Shown here in pieces: positions 8,016 through 17,969 of a stretch of DNA of 64,000 nt. The stretch comes from Pseudomonas sp. B33.4 (GTDB lineage: Bacteria; Pseudomonadota; Gammaproteobacteria; Pseudomonadales; Pseudomonadaceae). The stretch is taken from the NCBI RefSeq assembly GCF_034555375.1, contig NZ_CP140706.1, positions 5,137,001 through 5,201,000 of the forward strand. The letters run 5' to 3'. Made by a program: the position numbers and the translations under genes. The notes beneath the pieces were generated by a model. The model was not told the DNA's origin and did not search any database. It was given only the letters and a program-made list of their open reading frames with translations. The first letter of the stretch is position 1. Each line of letters opens with the position of its first letter.

Positions 8016-11000
8016 ATGGATTCGACCATGCCTGATCAACAAGAGCTGAGCATCACCACCCCCTCCATCGCCAAGAGCGCATCGATCGCCACTATCGGCA
8101 AAAGCTGGGGCGCGGTGGGGCCGACCGGGGCGGCATCGTTCGAACTGCCGATTCCGACGTCGGCCGGTCGGGGCTGGGATCCGCAGTTTTCGCTGAGCTA
8201 CAGCAGTCAGAGCGGCAACGGACCGTTCGGTCTGTCCTGGCAGTTGGCCGGTGCAGGTCAGATCAGCCGCCGCCTCCACAAAGGCGTGCCGCGTTACACC
8301 GACCACGACGAGATCATCGGTGTCGATGGCGAAGTGTGGATGCCAGAGCTGGATGAGCAGGGCGAGCTCAAATTCCGTGAGGAAAGCGTCTACAACGGCG
8401 TCGACATCGGCCCGCACAGAGTCGTGCGCTATTGGCCTCAAGTGGAAAGTGATTTCGCCTTGCGCGAGCGTTGGCAGCGGCAGACTGGAGAAGCCGATCC
8501 AACCGTGTTCTGGCTGATCCATGGCGCCGACGGCTCGCTGCACCTTTACGGCAAAACCGAAGCCACACGAATTGCCGATCCCGACGCTCCCGGACGCATC
8601 GCCACGTGGCTGCTGTGCGAAAGCATGAATGCGCAAGGCGAACACATCTGCTGCGAATACAACGCCGATGAGCAGGACCCCGACCCGCTGCATGACTACC
8701 GCGCGCAGCGCTATCTGCGCCGCGTGTGTTACGGCAACTGTACGGCCAGCAGCGATCTCTACAGCTGGACAACGGATAATCCCGCCGAACTGGATTGGCA
8801 CTTTCATCTGCTGTTCGATTACGGCGAGCGCAGCACCTCACTGACCGATATCCCTGCGTACAACGGTGACACCCTGAAACCCTGGACGGTGCGCCCGGAC
8901 AGATTTTTGAGCCATGGTCAGGGATTTGAACTGGGCACTCGCCGACTCTGCCAGCAAGCGTTGTTGTTCCATCGTTTCCCTGCGCAGTCGACTCCGAAAC
9001 TGGTGCGCCGCCTGCTGCTGGAATATCGCCAACCGCAAAACATTGCGCAGTGGGCTCACAGCCAGATCAGCGCGGCGCACTATCAGGCATTCGATGCCAA
9101 CGGCGTTGTCGAAAACACACCGCCGATCGAGTTCGACTACACCCCTTTCGACATCAATAAAACCCCGGCTCGCTTCTTCGAACTCGATGTACAGCCGGGT
9201 ATCGAGGACGGTGGTTTTTACCAGTGCGTCGATCTTTATGGCGAAGGGCTGCCGGGGTTTCTCTGCCGTTATGACCAGAGCTGGTACTACCGCGAACCGT
9301 TGCGCGTCACAAAGGGTACCGATGAAGTCGGCTATGGGCCATGGACGATGCTGGACAAGATCCCGGTGGCCGACCGCAAACGTCCGGTACAACAACTGCT
9401 CACCGACCTGACCGGCGACGGGCGACTCGACTGGGTCAGCGCACAGCCCGGGAACAGTGGCTTTCGCACGCTGCAGGCAGAGCGCAACTTTGCCGATTTC
9501 ATCCCGTTCAACACCTTCCCGCTGGAGTTTTTCAATACGCTTTCGACCCTCGGTGATCTGAGCGGTGACGGTTTGAGTTCCGTGGCATTGATCGGCCCCA
9601 ACTCGGTACGCCTCTATGCCAACCTGCGTGAAGGCTTTGCCGCGCCCGAAGAGGTGATTCATGAACCCGACGATGACCGTTTGCCGCTGTTCAGCAACTC
9701 ACCCACTGAACTGGTGTTGCTCGGCAACTTGCTGGGCAGTGACATGCCCGACCTGTGCCGGATCCGTCATGACGAAATCCGTTGCTGGCCAAACCTGGGT
9801 CACGGCAGGTTTGGCAAGGGCCGCAAGATCAGCGAACTGCCGTTCACCTACGAGCAATTCGACTCATCGCGGGTACGTCTCGCCGACCTCGATGGTTCCG
9901 GTGCGCCAGCGCTGATCTACCTGCAATCCGATACGTTCGACATCTACCTGAATCGCGGCGGCAATGGCCTGCAACAGATACCGCTCAGCGTGCCGTGGCC
10001 AAAAGGCGTGCGTTACGACCCCTCCTGCCTGGTGATTTTCGCTGATCTGCAAGGTCTGGGCTGCGCCAGCCTGATCCTGACAGTGACGCACATGCAGCCG
10101 CAGCACTGGCGCTACGATTTCGTCGCGGCCAAGCCGTATCTGCTGACCCGCAGTGACAACAACATGGGCTGCAGTTCCAGTGTGGTCTACCGAAGCTCGG
10201 CGCAGGAATGGCTGGATGAAAAACAGCGTTTGCTCACACTCAAGCGTTTGCCGGTCTGCCACTTGCCGTTCCCGGTGGCGGTGGTCAAGAAACAACAGCA
10301 ACTGGATGAAATCACTGGCAACTGCCTGACCCAGGCGTTCACTTGGCGCGAAGGCGTCTATGACGGTCGCGAGCGCGAGTTCCGCGGTTTCGGCCTGTTG
10401 CAGCAAACCGACAGCGAGAGTGCCAGCGGCGATGATGACGTCGGTTTCAGTGAGCCGGTGCGGGTCTGCACGTGGTTTCATACCGGGCAATCGATGGACC
10501 GGCCGCGCGACGCCTATTTCAACGAAGATGCACACGCAGTGGACCTGGGCATCACCCTGTTCAGCCGGCATCACCCAGATGACGATATCGATGAAATAAT
10601 TCCTGCGCACGATGCAGACACCCGATACCAGATCTCCCGAGCGCTGGTTGGCTCAGTGACGCGCATCGAAACCTATGCCGATGCAGACGTGGACACCCCC
10701 GGGATTGCCACGCCCTACACAGTCGAAGAGTTGCGATACCTGGTGCGCGAAGTGCGCGAGCAAGGCCCTTATAACGCTGCAGTCTTGCTGCCCCTGATAG
10801 TGGAAACGATCAGCAGTCAGTACGACGGTTTCGTTGACGACCCGCTGTGCCGCAAAGAGCTGAACCTGCGCTGGAGCGCCTACGGCCAGCCCACGCACTC
10901 ACTGGCAGTCAGCTACGCCCGTCGGCTAACCAAAGAGCAGACGCCGCCGTTCGACGATCCCGACGAACAGCAATGGTGGCGCGACGCTCATGATCCGGCG

Positions 11001-12539
11001 CAGCAATCGTTCTACCTGAGTGAAAGCCGTGCAGCGTTCATCGATTTGAACAAGGACCTGCAACACTGGCGCCTGGGTTTGCCCTATCAACAGCGTGGCA
11101 ACGCACTGGTCTTGCCCAAAGGCAGCCTGCCCACCGGGCTTTCGCCCGTGCAGGTGTCCTATGAGAGCCTGATGGAGCATGAGGATTCTGGATACTGGAA
11201 CGCCGAACGAGTACTGACCACCCAATCCGTGCAACGTTACTTGAGTACGGATGGCGAGTTGCTGAACGATGGGGTTGCCGGCTTCGAAGCCTTGGTCGGC
11301 CCACTGGAAGTGGCACAACTGGACAAAACCGCGCTGGACGCTTACAGCGTGCTGTCTCCGGAATTCAACGTACGGGACGAGCTGGAGAAAATCGGTTACA
11401 GACCGATGCCGTTTCTGTTCTGGGTACACGCCTTGGGTAGCACCGAGCAGGACCTGTGGTCAGCGAATTTCGGCTACGCCGAGTACGCCAGCCTCGACGG
11501 TTTCTACAAGGTACAGCGTTATCGCGAAACCCTGAGCCACGGTTACACCCGCGCCGAATACGACGCCTACACGCTGGCCGTCACCCTCGTCGAATTGCCG
11601 GATGGCTGCACCACGCGCATCCAGTACGACTACCACGCGCTGCAACCGCTGGAAATCATCGATGCCAACGAAAACATTCAGGAAGCGATGTACGAACCGT
11701 CCGGTCAGCCGCTGGCCACCAGTTTCCATGGCACCGAGAACAACAGGGTTGCGGGTTTCAAGCCACTGAGCGAATACCAACCTCCCGAGGACCGCAGTCC
11801 GGTTGCGGCGATTGCCAACCCGGTTGATGCCGTGCAAAAAGCTGCGAGTACCCTGCGCAAGGATCTGTTCAGCTGGATGGGGCAAATGGCGAACGACACC
11901 AGCGCCGCCATTGCATGGATTGCCCAAGGTTATCTGCTGCCCAGCGGCCACATCAGGGCCAGCGCGCGCCGAGAATTGTCCCGCCGCAATGGCGCCTTGA
12001 CGCTTGATGAGCGGGCATTGCACGAGGCGATCGCAGCGGTGGATCGCGAACCGGTTCATAGCGTGATCCTCAGTGCCGACCGCTACCCCGACGATCCGGT
12101 GCCGGCACAGATCCAGATCATCAAAGCCTGCGTCGACGGCTTTGGCCGTGCCCTGCAAACCCAGCAATTGGTCGATCCGGGCAAGGCGTACGCGGTCAAC
12201 GACGCTGGTTCGCTTATCGTCGAAAACGGCGAGTACGTCGAAGTGCAAGCCGACCATCGCTGGCGTATCAGCGAACGGGTCGAGTACAACAACAAAGGTT
12301 TGCCGGTTCGTCAGTTCCGGCCGTTTTTCGCCGATACCTACCGCTACGTCAACGATCAGTCCCTGCGCGAACCGGGCTTTTTCGACCAGGTGTTCTATGA
12401 CGCCCTGGGCCGGCAGATCAAAGTGGTCAATGCCAAAGGCGACTTTTCTCGCGAGATGTATCACCCGTGGTATCACGCCAGCGAAGACTTCAACGACACC
12501 GCCGAGACCTCCTCGCCAACAAAGGCACCACGGTTGTGA
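8016..12539 (+). CDS. Insecticidal toxin complex TcB component (SpvB/TcdB family)
   Basis: A 1507-residue TcB subunit. In Tc toxins TcB and TcC form a hollow cocoon that encloses the toxic C-terminus of TcC and docks on the TcA injection channel. The N-terminus (LSITTPSIAKSAS, then GAASFELPIP and FSLSYSSQSGNGPFGLSWQL) is the SpvB-type domain. The middle has FG-GAP/VCBS-like loops (LTGDGRLDW near 465, LSGDGLSS near 515, LDGSGAPAL near 625) as in the TcB propeller that forms the gate. The C-terminal part is Rhs-like. Length is normal for TcB. The ATG at 8028 (MPDQQELSI) is an alternative start that aligns better with family N-termini. The stop overlaps the next gene by four bases. Confidence 0.93.
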   Translation: MDSTMPDQQELSITTPSIAKSASIATIGKSWGAVGPTGAASFELPIPTSAGRGWDPQFSLSYSSQSGNGPFGLSWQLAGAGQISRRLHKGVPRYTDHDEIIGVDGEVWMPELDEQGELKFREESVYNGVDIGPHRVVRYWPQVESDFALRERWQRQTGEADPTVFWLIHGADGSLHLYGKTEATRIADPDAPGRIATWLLCESMNAQGEHICCEYNADEQDPDPLHDYRAQRYLRRVCYGNCTASSDLYSWTTDNPAELDWHFHLLFDYGERSTSLTDIPAYNGDTLKPWTVRPDRFLSHGQGFELGTRRLCQQALLFHRFPAQSTPKLVRRLLLEYRQPQNIAQWAHSQISAAHYQAFDANGVVENTPPIEFDYTPFDINKTPARFFELDVQPGIEDGGFYQCVDLYGEGLPGFLCRYDQSWYYREPLRVTKGTDEVGYGPWTMLDKIPVADRKRPVQQLLTDLTGDGRLDWVSAQPGNSGFRTLQAERNFADFIPFNTFPLEFFNTLSTLGDLSGDGLSSVALIGPNSVRLYANLREGFAAPEEVIHEPDDDRLPLFSNSPTELVLLGNLLGSDMPDLCRIRHDEIRCWPNLGHGRFGKGRKISELPFTYEQFDSSRVRLADLDGSGAPALIYLQSDTFDIYLNRGGNGLQQIPLSVPWPKGVRYDPSCLVIFADLQGLGCASLILTVTHMQPQHWRYDFVAAKPYLLTRSDNNMGCSSSVVYRSSAQEWLDEKQRLLTLKRLPVCHLPFPVAVVKKQQQLDEITGNCLTQAFTWREGVYDGREREFRGFGLLQQTDSESASGDDDVGFSEPVRVCTWFHTGQSMDRPRDAYFNEDAHAVDLGITLFSRHHPDDDIDEIIPAHDADTRYQISRALVGSVTRIETYADADVDTPGIATPYTVEELRYLVREVREQGPYNAAVLLPLIVETISSQYDGFVDDPLCRKELNLRWSAYGQPTHSLAVSYARRLTKEQTPPFDDPDEQQWWRDAHDPAQQSFYLSESRAAFIDLNKDLQHWRLGLPYQQRGNALVLPKGSLPTGLSPVQVSYESLMEHEDSGYWNAERVLTTQSVQRYLSTDGELLNDGVAGFEALVGPLEVAQLDKTALDAYSVLSPEFNVRDELEKIGYRPMPFLFWVHALGSTEQDLWSANFGYAEYASLDGFYKVQRYRETLSHGYTRAEYDAYTLAVTLVELPDGCTTRIQYDYHALQPLEIIDANENIQEAMYEPSGQPLATSFHGTENNRVAGFKPLSEYQPPEDRSPVAAIANPVDAVQKAASTLRKDLFSWMGQMANDTSAAIAWIAQGYLLPSGHIRASARRELSRRNGALTLDERALHEAIAAVDREPVHSVILSADRYPDDPVPAQIQIIKACVDGFGRALQTQQLVDPGKAYAVNDAGSLIVENGEYVEVQADHRWRISERVEYNNKGLPVRQFRPFFADTYRYVNDQSLREPGFFDQVFYDALGRQIKVVNAKGDFSREMYHPWYHASEDFNDTAETSSPTKAPRL

Positions 12540-15301
12540 CTGCCAACCTGCATCGACGGACGCCAGCGCTGGTGGTGAGCGATGCGCGCGGTCTGCCGCT
12601 GCGGCAGGTCGCTTACTTGCGTAACGTGGCCACAGACACACCCGTCGCGCTGGTTGACCGTCAAAAGCATGACCGGGCAGGACGACTGATCGAGCAATGG
12701 GATCCGCGTCTGTCCGATCCTTGCCTGACCACGGTTTACAGCCTGAGCGGTGCGGTATTGAAGTCCGACAGCGTCGACGCCGGCTGGCGCCTGAGCCTGC
12801 CGGGGCTGGCCGGTGAACCTTTGCGACGCTGGGATCAGCGCGGCAGCCATTGGCGCACGAGCTTCGATGACCAGTTGCGGGTAGTGGCAGTCGATGAAAA
12901 TGGCGCGCCTGATGTGGAGGTTTTCAGCTACGCCGACGCCTCGGCCGAGGCGGGATACAACCAGCGCGGCCAGTTGCTGGAACAGAAAGATCGATCGGGT
13001 TCACTGCGCACCGACAGCTTCGCGCTCACCGGCCAGCCGCTGAGCGAAACCCGCACTTTCCACGACGGTGAACCGTTCACCAGCGAACATGTATTCAGCC
13101 CGCTCGGCGCGCTGCTGGAGCAGACCGACGCCGGCGGCCATCAGCGCCGCTCGCACTACGGCCTGGCCGGGCAACTGCGCAAAGCGGATCTGCTGGTCAG
13201 TGGCACGTCTGAATGGCAACCGGTGTTACTGGACGCGCAGTACAACGCCAACGACCAGATCATCGAGCAACTGGCCGGCAATCGCGTACTCAGCACGTGG
13301 ACGTATGACCCGGCGGACGGTCGTCTGCACATCCAGACCAGCCACAAGGGCGGCGGTAGCCTGCAAAACCTCGAATATTTCTACGACCGCGTCGGCAATA
13401 TCACCCGCATCGAAGACCACGCTTTTCAGCCGCGCTACTTCGCCAACCAACTGATCGACGGCCACCGCGATTTCACCTACGACTCGCTCTATCGCCTGAT
13501 CAGCGCCACCGGTTACGACGATGCCCCGCTGCCGGACATTCCCGGTCTGCCACAACCGGGTGACCCGAACAATCGCCTCAATTACACCCAGACCTACCAG
13601 TACGACAGCGGCGGTAACCTGATCGAACTTCGCCATATACGGGACGGCAACAACACCACTCGCAACCTGTTCATCGCCCCCAACAGCAATCGCGGGGTGC
13701 GCTGGAAACCGGGTGATGCCGAGCCGGTGTTCGACGAGCTGTTCGACCGTCACGGTAATCAGAAAGCGATGCACCCAGGCAAACCGCTGAACTGGAATGC
13801 CCGTGACGAGCTGGAGAACGTGACCCTCGTCCAGCGCAAAAACGCCTCCAATGATGCCGAGCACTACCGTTACAGCCAGGGCGTGCGCGTGTTCAAACGC
13901 CACGAGACCTTCGCGGCCAACGCCGAGCACTTCCACCAGGTGCGCTACCTGCCGGGGCTGGAAATCCGCACCCGCGACAACGGCGAAGCACTGCACGTCA
14001 TCAGCCTCGGCAACGCCCGTTGCCTGCATTGGGTAGCGAAAAAACCCGATGCGATCGACAACGACCAGTTGCGTTACAGCGTTGAGGATCACCTCGGCTC
14101 CTGCGTCATGGAACTCGATCAACAGGCAGAGCTGATCAGCCAGGAAGGTTATTACCCCTTCGGCGAAACCGCGTGGATGGCAGCCCGTTCGACGATTGAG
14201 GTCAGCTACAGGTTCGTTCGTTATTCGGGCAAGGAGATGGATGTCAGTGGGCTGTATTACTACGGCGCGCGGTATTACGCGACATGGTTGCAGCGTTGGG
14301 TCAGTACCGACGCAACGCAGGCGGACGGACTGAACCTGTATAGGTTCGTGGGCAACAGCCCACTGCGTTATGTCGATCCTGATGGCAACACACGAGCCGA
14401 AGCCGTGATCATGCTGACGTCTCAGTTTCAGTCGGCCGTCAATGCGCATGCCCTAGAGGTCATGGATCAATTGCATAACATTCTCCACCCCCAGGGCTTT
14501 GCGAAAACCATGGCGCTGAACACCGTTGCCGAAGGCGTTAACTGGTTTACCGCAACTTATCAGGGAGGGAATGTCGGTGCCGAACTGTTCGACCTCGCCG
14601 TGCCCGGTTTGCCTCAACCAACCCCCTATCTGACCGGCAGCGGGGTTATCGGCGGCAATGTCGCTGGCGACGTTGCCGGCGGCATGATCGCCCCGGTAGC
14701 CGAAGGGTTCGGATTCGGGTTTGGTCCTTTGATTCCTCAAACCTCAAAAATGTCAGTCAGCGCCATTGACGAACGGCTGGGCGCCGGTGATGCCGTCAAG
14801 GAAATCAAGTCGTGGACAGACATGAAAGAGCAATTGATCAACCCGGCGCTCGACTCCGTACTCAATCCCGACTTCGTCATGAACCGAGTGGTGGCTTCCT
14901 GGATATCCATCATTCCGCATTTCCTCACGCTGTTTACCCGAGCCGTCGAAGCCGAGGACATCAAGAATCGGCTGGATCCAGTGAAGATCGAAAAAATCGA
15001 AAAAATGCTCGCCGACTGGAAAGCGGCGGTCGAACAACGCGCCGTCTGGGCCGAGAACGCATTTGATGCACTCGGAGCTGACACCGTTTACCCGGCCAAT
15101 GTACTGACCAATATCAACCACATGACATCGAGCGAAACCCTGGCGCCGATCAGTCGCGCGGCCATGCGCGATCAGACCCGTGCCACTCTGGGCCACATTT
15201 CACGCAACCAGGCGATGATCGCCTTGTACAAAGAAATGGGCACCACGGACAATCAGTTTCTGCTGAAACAGCCGCGGGCCAAAAAAAGCAAGGCTGCCTG
15301 A
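12536..15301 (+). CDS. Tc toxin TcC component 1, Rhs core with unrecognised C-terminal domain
   Basis: A 921-residue TccC-type protein. The GTG at 12536 overlaps the TcB stop as GTGA, giving coupled translation and the expected N-terminus (LHRRTPALVVSDARGLPLRQVAYLR). Residues to about 613 are Rhs/YD repeats that build the cocoon (YDSLYRLISATGYDD, YQYDSGGNLIEL), ending in the Rhs core GLYYYGARYYATWLQRW...LNLYRFVGNSPLRYVDPDG with DPDG at 614-617. In this family the core self-cleaves near this point and releases the C-terminal toxin into the cocoon. The last 304 residues match no toxin family I recognise. No immunity-type gene follows, as expected for a toxin aimed at animal cells. Confidence 0.92.
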   Translation: MTANLHRRTPALVVSDARGLPLRQVAYLRNVATDTPVALVDRQKHDRAGRLIEQWDPRLSDPCLTTVYSLSGAVLKSDSVDAGWRLSLPGLAGEPLRRWDQRGSHWRTSFDDQLRVVAVDENGAPDVEVFSYADASAEAGYNQRGQLLEQKDRSGSLRTDSFALTGQPLSETRTFHDGEPFTSEHVFSPLGALLEQTDAGGHQRRSHYGLAGQLRKADLLVSGTSEWQPVLLDAQYNANDQIIEQLAGNRVLSTWTYDPADGRLHIQTSHKGGGSLQNLEYFYDRVGNITRIEDHAFQPRYFANQLIDGHRDFTYDSLYRLISATGYDDAPLPDIPGLPQPGDPNNRLNYTQTYQYDSGGNLIELRHIRDGNNTTRNLFIAPNSNRGVRWKPGDAEPVFDELFDRHGNQKAMHPGKPLNWNARDELENVTLVQRKNASNDAEHYRYSQGVRVFKRHETFAANAEHFHQVRYLPGLEIRTRDNGEALHVISLGNARCLHWVAKKPDAIDNDQLRYSVEDHLGSCVMELDQQAELISQEGYYPFGETAWMAARSTIEVSYRFVRYSGKEMDVSGLYYYGARYYATWLQRWVSTDATQADGLNLYRFVGNSPLRYVDPDGNTRAEAVIMLTSQFQSAVNAHALEVMDQLHNILHPQGFAKTMALNTVAEGVNWFTATYQGGNVGAELFDLAVPGLPQPTPYLTGSGVIGGNVAGDVAGGMIAPVAEGFGFGFGPLIPQTSKMSVSAIDERLGAGDAVKEIKSWTDMKEQLINPALDSVLNPDFVMNRVVASWISIIPHFLTLFTRAVEAEDIKNRLDPVKIEKIEKMLADWKAAVEQRAVWAENAFDALGADTVYPANVLTNINHMTSSETLAPISRAAMRDQTRATLGHISRNQAMIALYKEMGTTDNQFLLKQPRAKKSKAA
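12711..13287 (+). repeat. Near-identical direct repeat, copy 1 (within TcC 1)
   Basis: This 577-base tract matches 15498-16074 in TcC 2 with only a few mismatches found by eye (for example near 12852 and 12936). Sequence on both sides is clearly more diverged. The offset is 2787 bases, equal to the distance between the two start codons, so the alignment is gap-free from the N-terminus. Confidence 0.85.
14387..15298 (+). other. Hypervariable C-terminal (toxin) domain of TcC 1
   Basis: Residues 618-921 of the protein. It begins directly after the DPDG motif with TRAEAVIMLTSQFQ. It contains a glycine-rich stretch (GSGVIGGNVAGDVAGG, then GFGFGFGPL), a hydrophobic helix-like segment (ASWISIIPHFLTLF), a charged helix (KIEKIEKMLADWKAAVEQR), and a basic C-terminus (KQPRAKKSKAA). 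I see no ADP-ribosyltransferase, deamidase, glycosyltransferase or nuclease signature. Confidence 0.7.
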
Positions 15302-15497
15302 AATGAGCAACGGTGCGATTGCATGAAACAGTCAGTGCACTGGCGTACGCCAGCGCTGCAGGTTCACGACCCCAGAGCGCTGCCGGTCAGAACGGTCGCC
15401 TACCTGCGCACCATGGCCGGCGCTGACGTCGAGTGTCAGATCAGCCGCCAACAACACGACACTGCCGGCCGCGTGGTTGGACAGTGGGACCCGCGCC

Positions 15498-16074
15498 TGT
15501 CCGATCCTTGCCTGACCACGGTTTACAGCCTGAGCGGTGCGGTATTGAAGTCCGACAGCGTCGACGCCGGCTGGCGCCTGAGCCTGCCGGGGCTGGCCGG
15601 TGAACCTTTGCGACGCTGGGATCAGCGCGGCAGCCATTGGCAGTCGAGCTTCGATGACCAGTTGCGGGTAGTGGCAGTCGATGAAAATGGCGCGCCTGAT
15701 GTGGAGGTTTTCAGCTACGCCGGCGCCTCGGCCGAGGCGGGATACAACCAGCGCGGCCAGTTGCTGGAACAGAAAGATCGGTCGGGTTCACTGCGCACCG
15801 ACAGCTTCGCCCTCACCGGCCAGCCGCTGAGCGAAACCCGCACTTTCCACGACGGTGAACCGTTCACCAGCGAACATGTATTCAGCCCGCTCGGCGCGCT
15901 GCTGGAGCAGACCGACGCCGGCGGCCATCAGCGCCGCTCGCACTACGGCCTGGCCGGGCAACTGCGCAAAGCGGATCTGCTGGTCAGTGGCACGTCTGAA
16001 TGGCAACCGGTGTTACTGGACGCGCAGTACAACGCCAACGACCAGATCATCGAGCAACTGGCCGGCAATCGCGT
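15498..16074 (+). repeat. Near-identical direct repeat, copy 2 (within TcC 2)
   Basis: Partner of 12711-13287. A second near-identical block covers about 16911-17057, matching about 14124-14270 of TcC 1, up to just before the toxin domain. The pattern is a mosaic, with conserved blocks alternating with diverged ones. Confidence 0.85.
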
Positions 16075-16628
16075 ACACAGTCAGTGGACGTATGATCCGG
16101 CCGACGCTCGTTTGCACACCCAGTCCTGCTTCAAGGACGACGGTAAGGTCCTGCAGGACTTAGAATATTTCTACGACCGCGTCGGCAATATTACCCGCAT
16201 CGCAGACTACGCCTTTCAGCCACGATACTTCGCCAACCAACTAGTCGACGGCCACCGCGATTTCACCTACGACTCGCTCTATCGGCTGACCAGCGCCACC
16301 GGTTACGACGACGCCCCGCCGCCGGACATTCCCGGCCTGCCGCAACCGGGCGACCCGAACAATCGCCTCAATTACACCCAGACCTACCAGTACGACAGCG
16401 GCGGCAACCTGATCGAACTGCGCCATATACGAGAGGGCAACAATTCCACGCGGCAAATGCGCATCGACCCGAACAGTAATCGCGGGGTGCGCTGGAAAAC
16501 AGGCGAACCGGAACCGGTGTTCGGCGATCTGTTCGACTGTCACGGTAATCAACTGGCCGTACAAGCGGGCCATCCCCTGCACTGGAACGCCCGCGATGAG
16601 CTGACGAGCGTCATCCTGGTCCAGCGCG

Positions 16629-16636
16629 AAAAAAAA
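16629..16636 (+). other. A8 homopolymer at the TcC 2 frameshift
   Basis: Eight consecutive A residues, directly followed by CCCC. Seven A would keep the gene in one frame. TcC 1 has only five A at the matching place. Runs of this length are prone to replication and RNA polymerase slippage. Confidence 0.9.
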
Positions 16637-17180
16637 CCCCAGTGATGCCGAGTATTACCGCTACAGCCAGGGCGTGCGCGTGTTCAAACGCCACGAGACC
16701 TTCGGTGCCAATGCCGAAAATTTCCAGCAGGTGCGCTATCTGCCGGGGCTGGAAATCCGCACCCGCGACAACGGCGAAGAGCTGCACGTCATCACCCTCG
16801 GCAACGCCCGTTGCCTGCATTGGGTAGCGAACAAACCCGATGCGATCGACAACGACCAGTTGCGTTACAGCCTTGAAGATCACCTTGGCTCCTGTGTCAT
16901 GGAGCTCGATCAACAGGCAGAGCTGATCAGTCAGGAAGGTTATTACCCCTTCGGCGAAACCGCGTGGATGGCAGCCCGATCGACGATTGAGGTCAGCTAC
17001 AGGTTCGTTCGTTATTCGGGCAAGGAGATGGATGTCAGTGGGCTGTATTATTACGGCGAACGCTATTACGCAGCGTGGTTGCAACGTTGGCTCAGCGCTG
17101 ATCCGAATGGCGAAGTAGATGGCCTGAATCTGTACGCCATGGTCGGCAACAACCCACTACTGTATGTCGACAGAACCGGT

Positions 17181-17969
17181 GGCAAAAAAGTCGTATTCGA
17201 ATTGCTTGGCGACTTTGTCGGGCTGCTGGACAAGGCAAAAACGGCGGCGACTCAGATACACAATCTGGCTAATGAGTTCGATGGTCTGGTTTCGGAAACC
17301 GCCGACATCAATAAGCTGCGTGAAAGTATGACCTTCGGCAAATTCCTCAAGTCGAAACACGGCATCAAATCAGTAGCAAAGGGCGTATTCGCAGGGATTG
17401 CGCTAGCCGGTGCCTTGGGCAGCGTGGTGCCGGGTGCAGGCAATATCATCGGTGCCATAGTCGGTGCGATTGTCGGAGCCGTGGCGATGCCGCTGTTGCG
17501 TTACCACTTTTTCAAGAAAGGTTTGAAGCTGGCGCAAACGCTGCACACCCAGGAACTCAAGGATGCCTTCAATACTGTCGACGAGACATTTTCAAACGTG
17601 GTCGACGGTTCAAAAGATCTGATCAACAGGGGCGCAGCCGTGATCGACGGCATCAAAAACTTCACCGATAACCTCAGCACCTACGCTGCACCCTTACAGG
17701 AACTGTTCTATAAGCAGCTGAAGGCACTGGACGCGGAAAAGCAACGCCAGGTAATGAAGCTGGCGAGGACCGGTCTCGACCCGTTCGACGCCATCGACAA
17801 GGTCATGGAGACAGCTCAGGCGCTTCTCGACGCCCCCAGCGCGGCAGAAGGGGTGACCGAACGCCTGCAACAACTGGAACGCTCGATCGCCGACGAACCG
17901 AGAACCAGAGAGAACAGCAAACGCCGGTCGAATCTGCCACGCCGACAAAGTACTGACGAAACGTTTGTG
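17181..17969 (+). other. Hypervariable C-terminal (toxin) domain of TcC 2 with a glycine zipper
   Basis: About 263 residues after VDRTG, unrelated to the TcC 1 tail. A hydrophobic block (VFAGIALAGALGSVVPGAG...) contains GNIIGAIVGAIVG at 17439-17477, a GxxxGxxxGxxxG glycine zipper, and could insert into membranes. Long amphipathic helices follow (LQELFYKQLKALDAEKQRQV), then a basic tail. No enzymatic motif is recognised. A membrane-active or pore-forming role is inference only. Confidence 0.65.

Noticed and set aside
12467..12535. Longer N-terminus for TcC 1 (ATG at 12467)
   Set aside because: The extra residues (MVSRQRRLQRHRRD...) are the TcB C-terminus in another frame; the GTG at 12536 gives the family N-terminus and a GTGA overlap.
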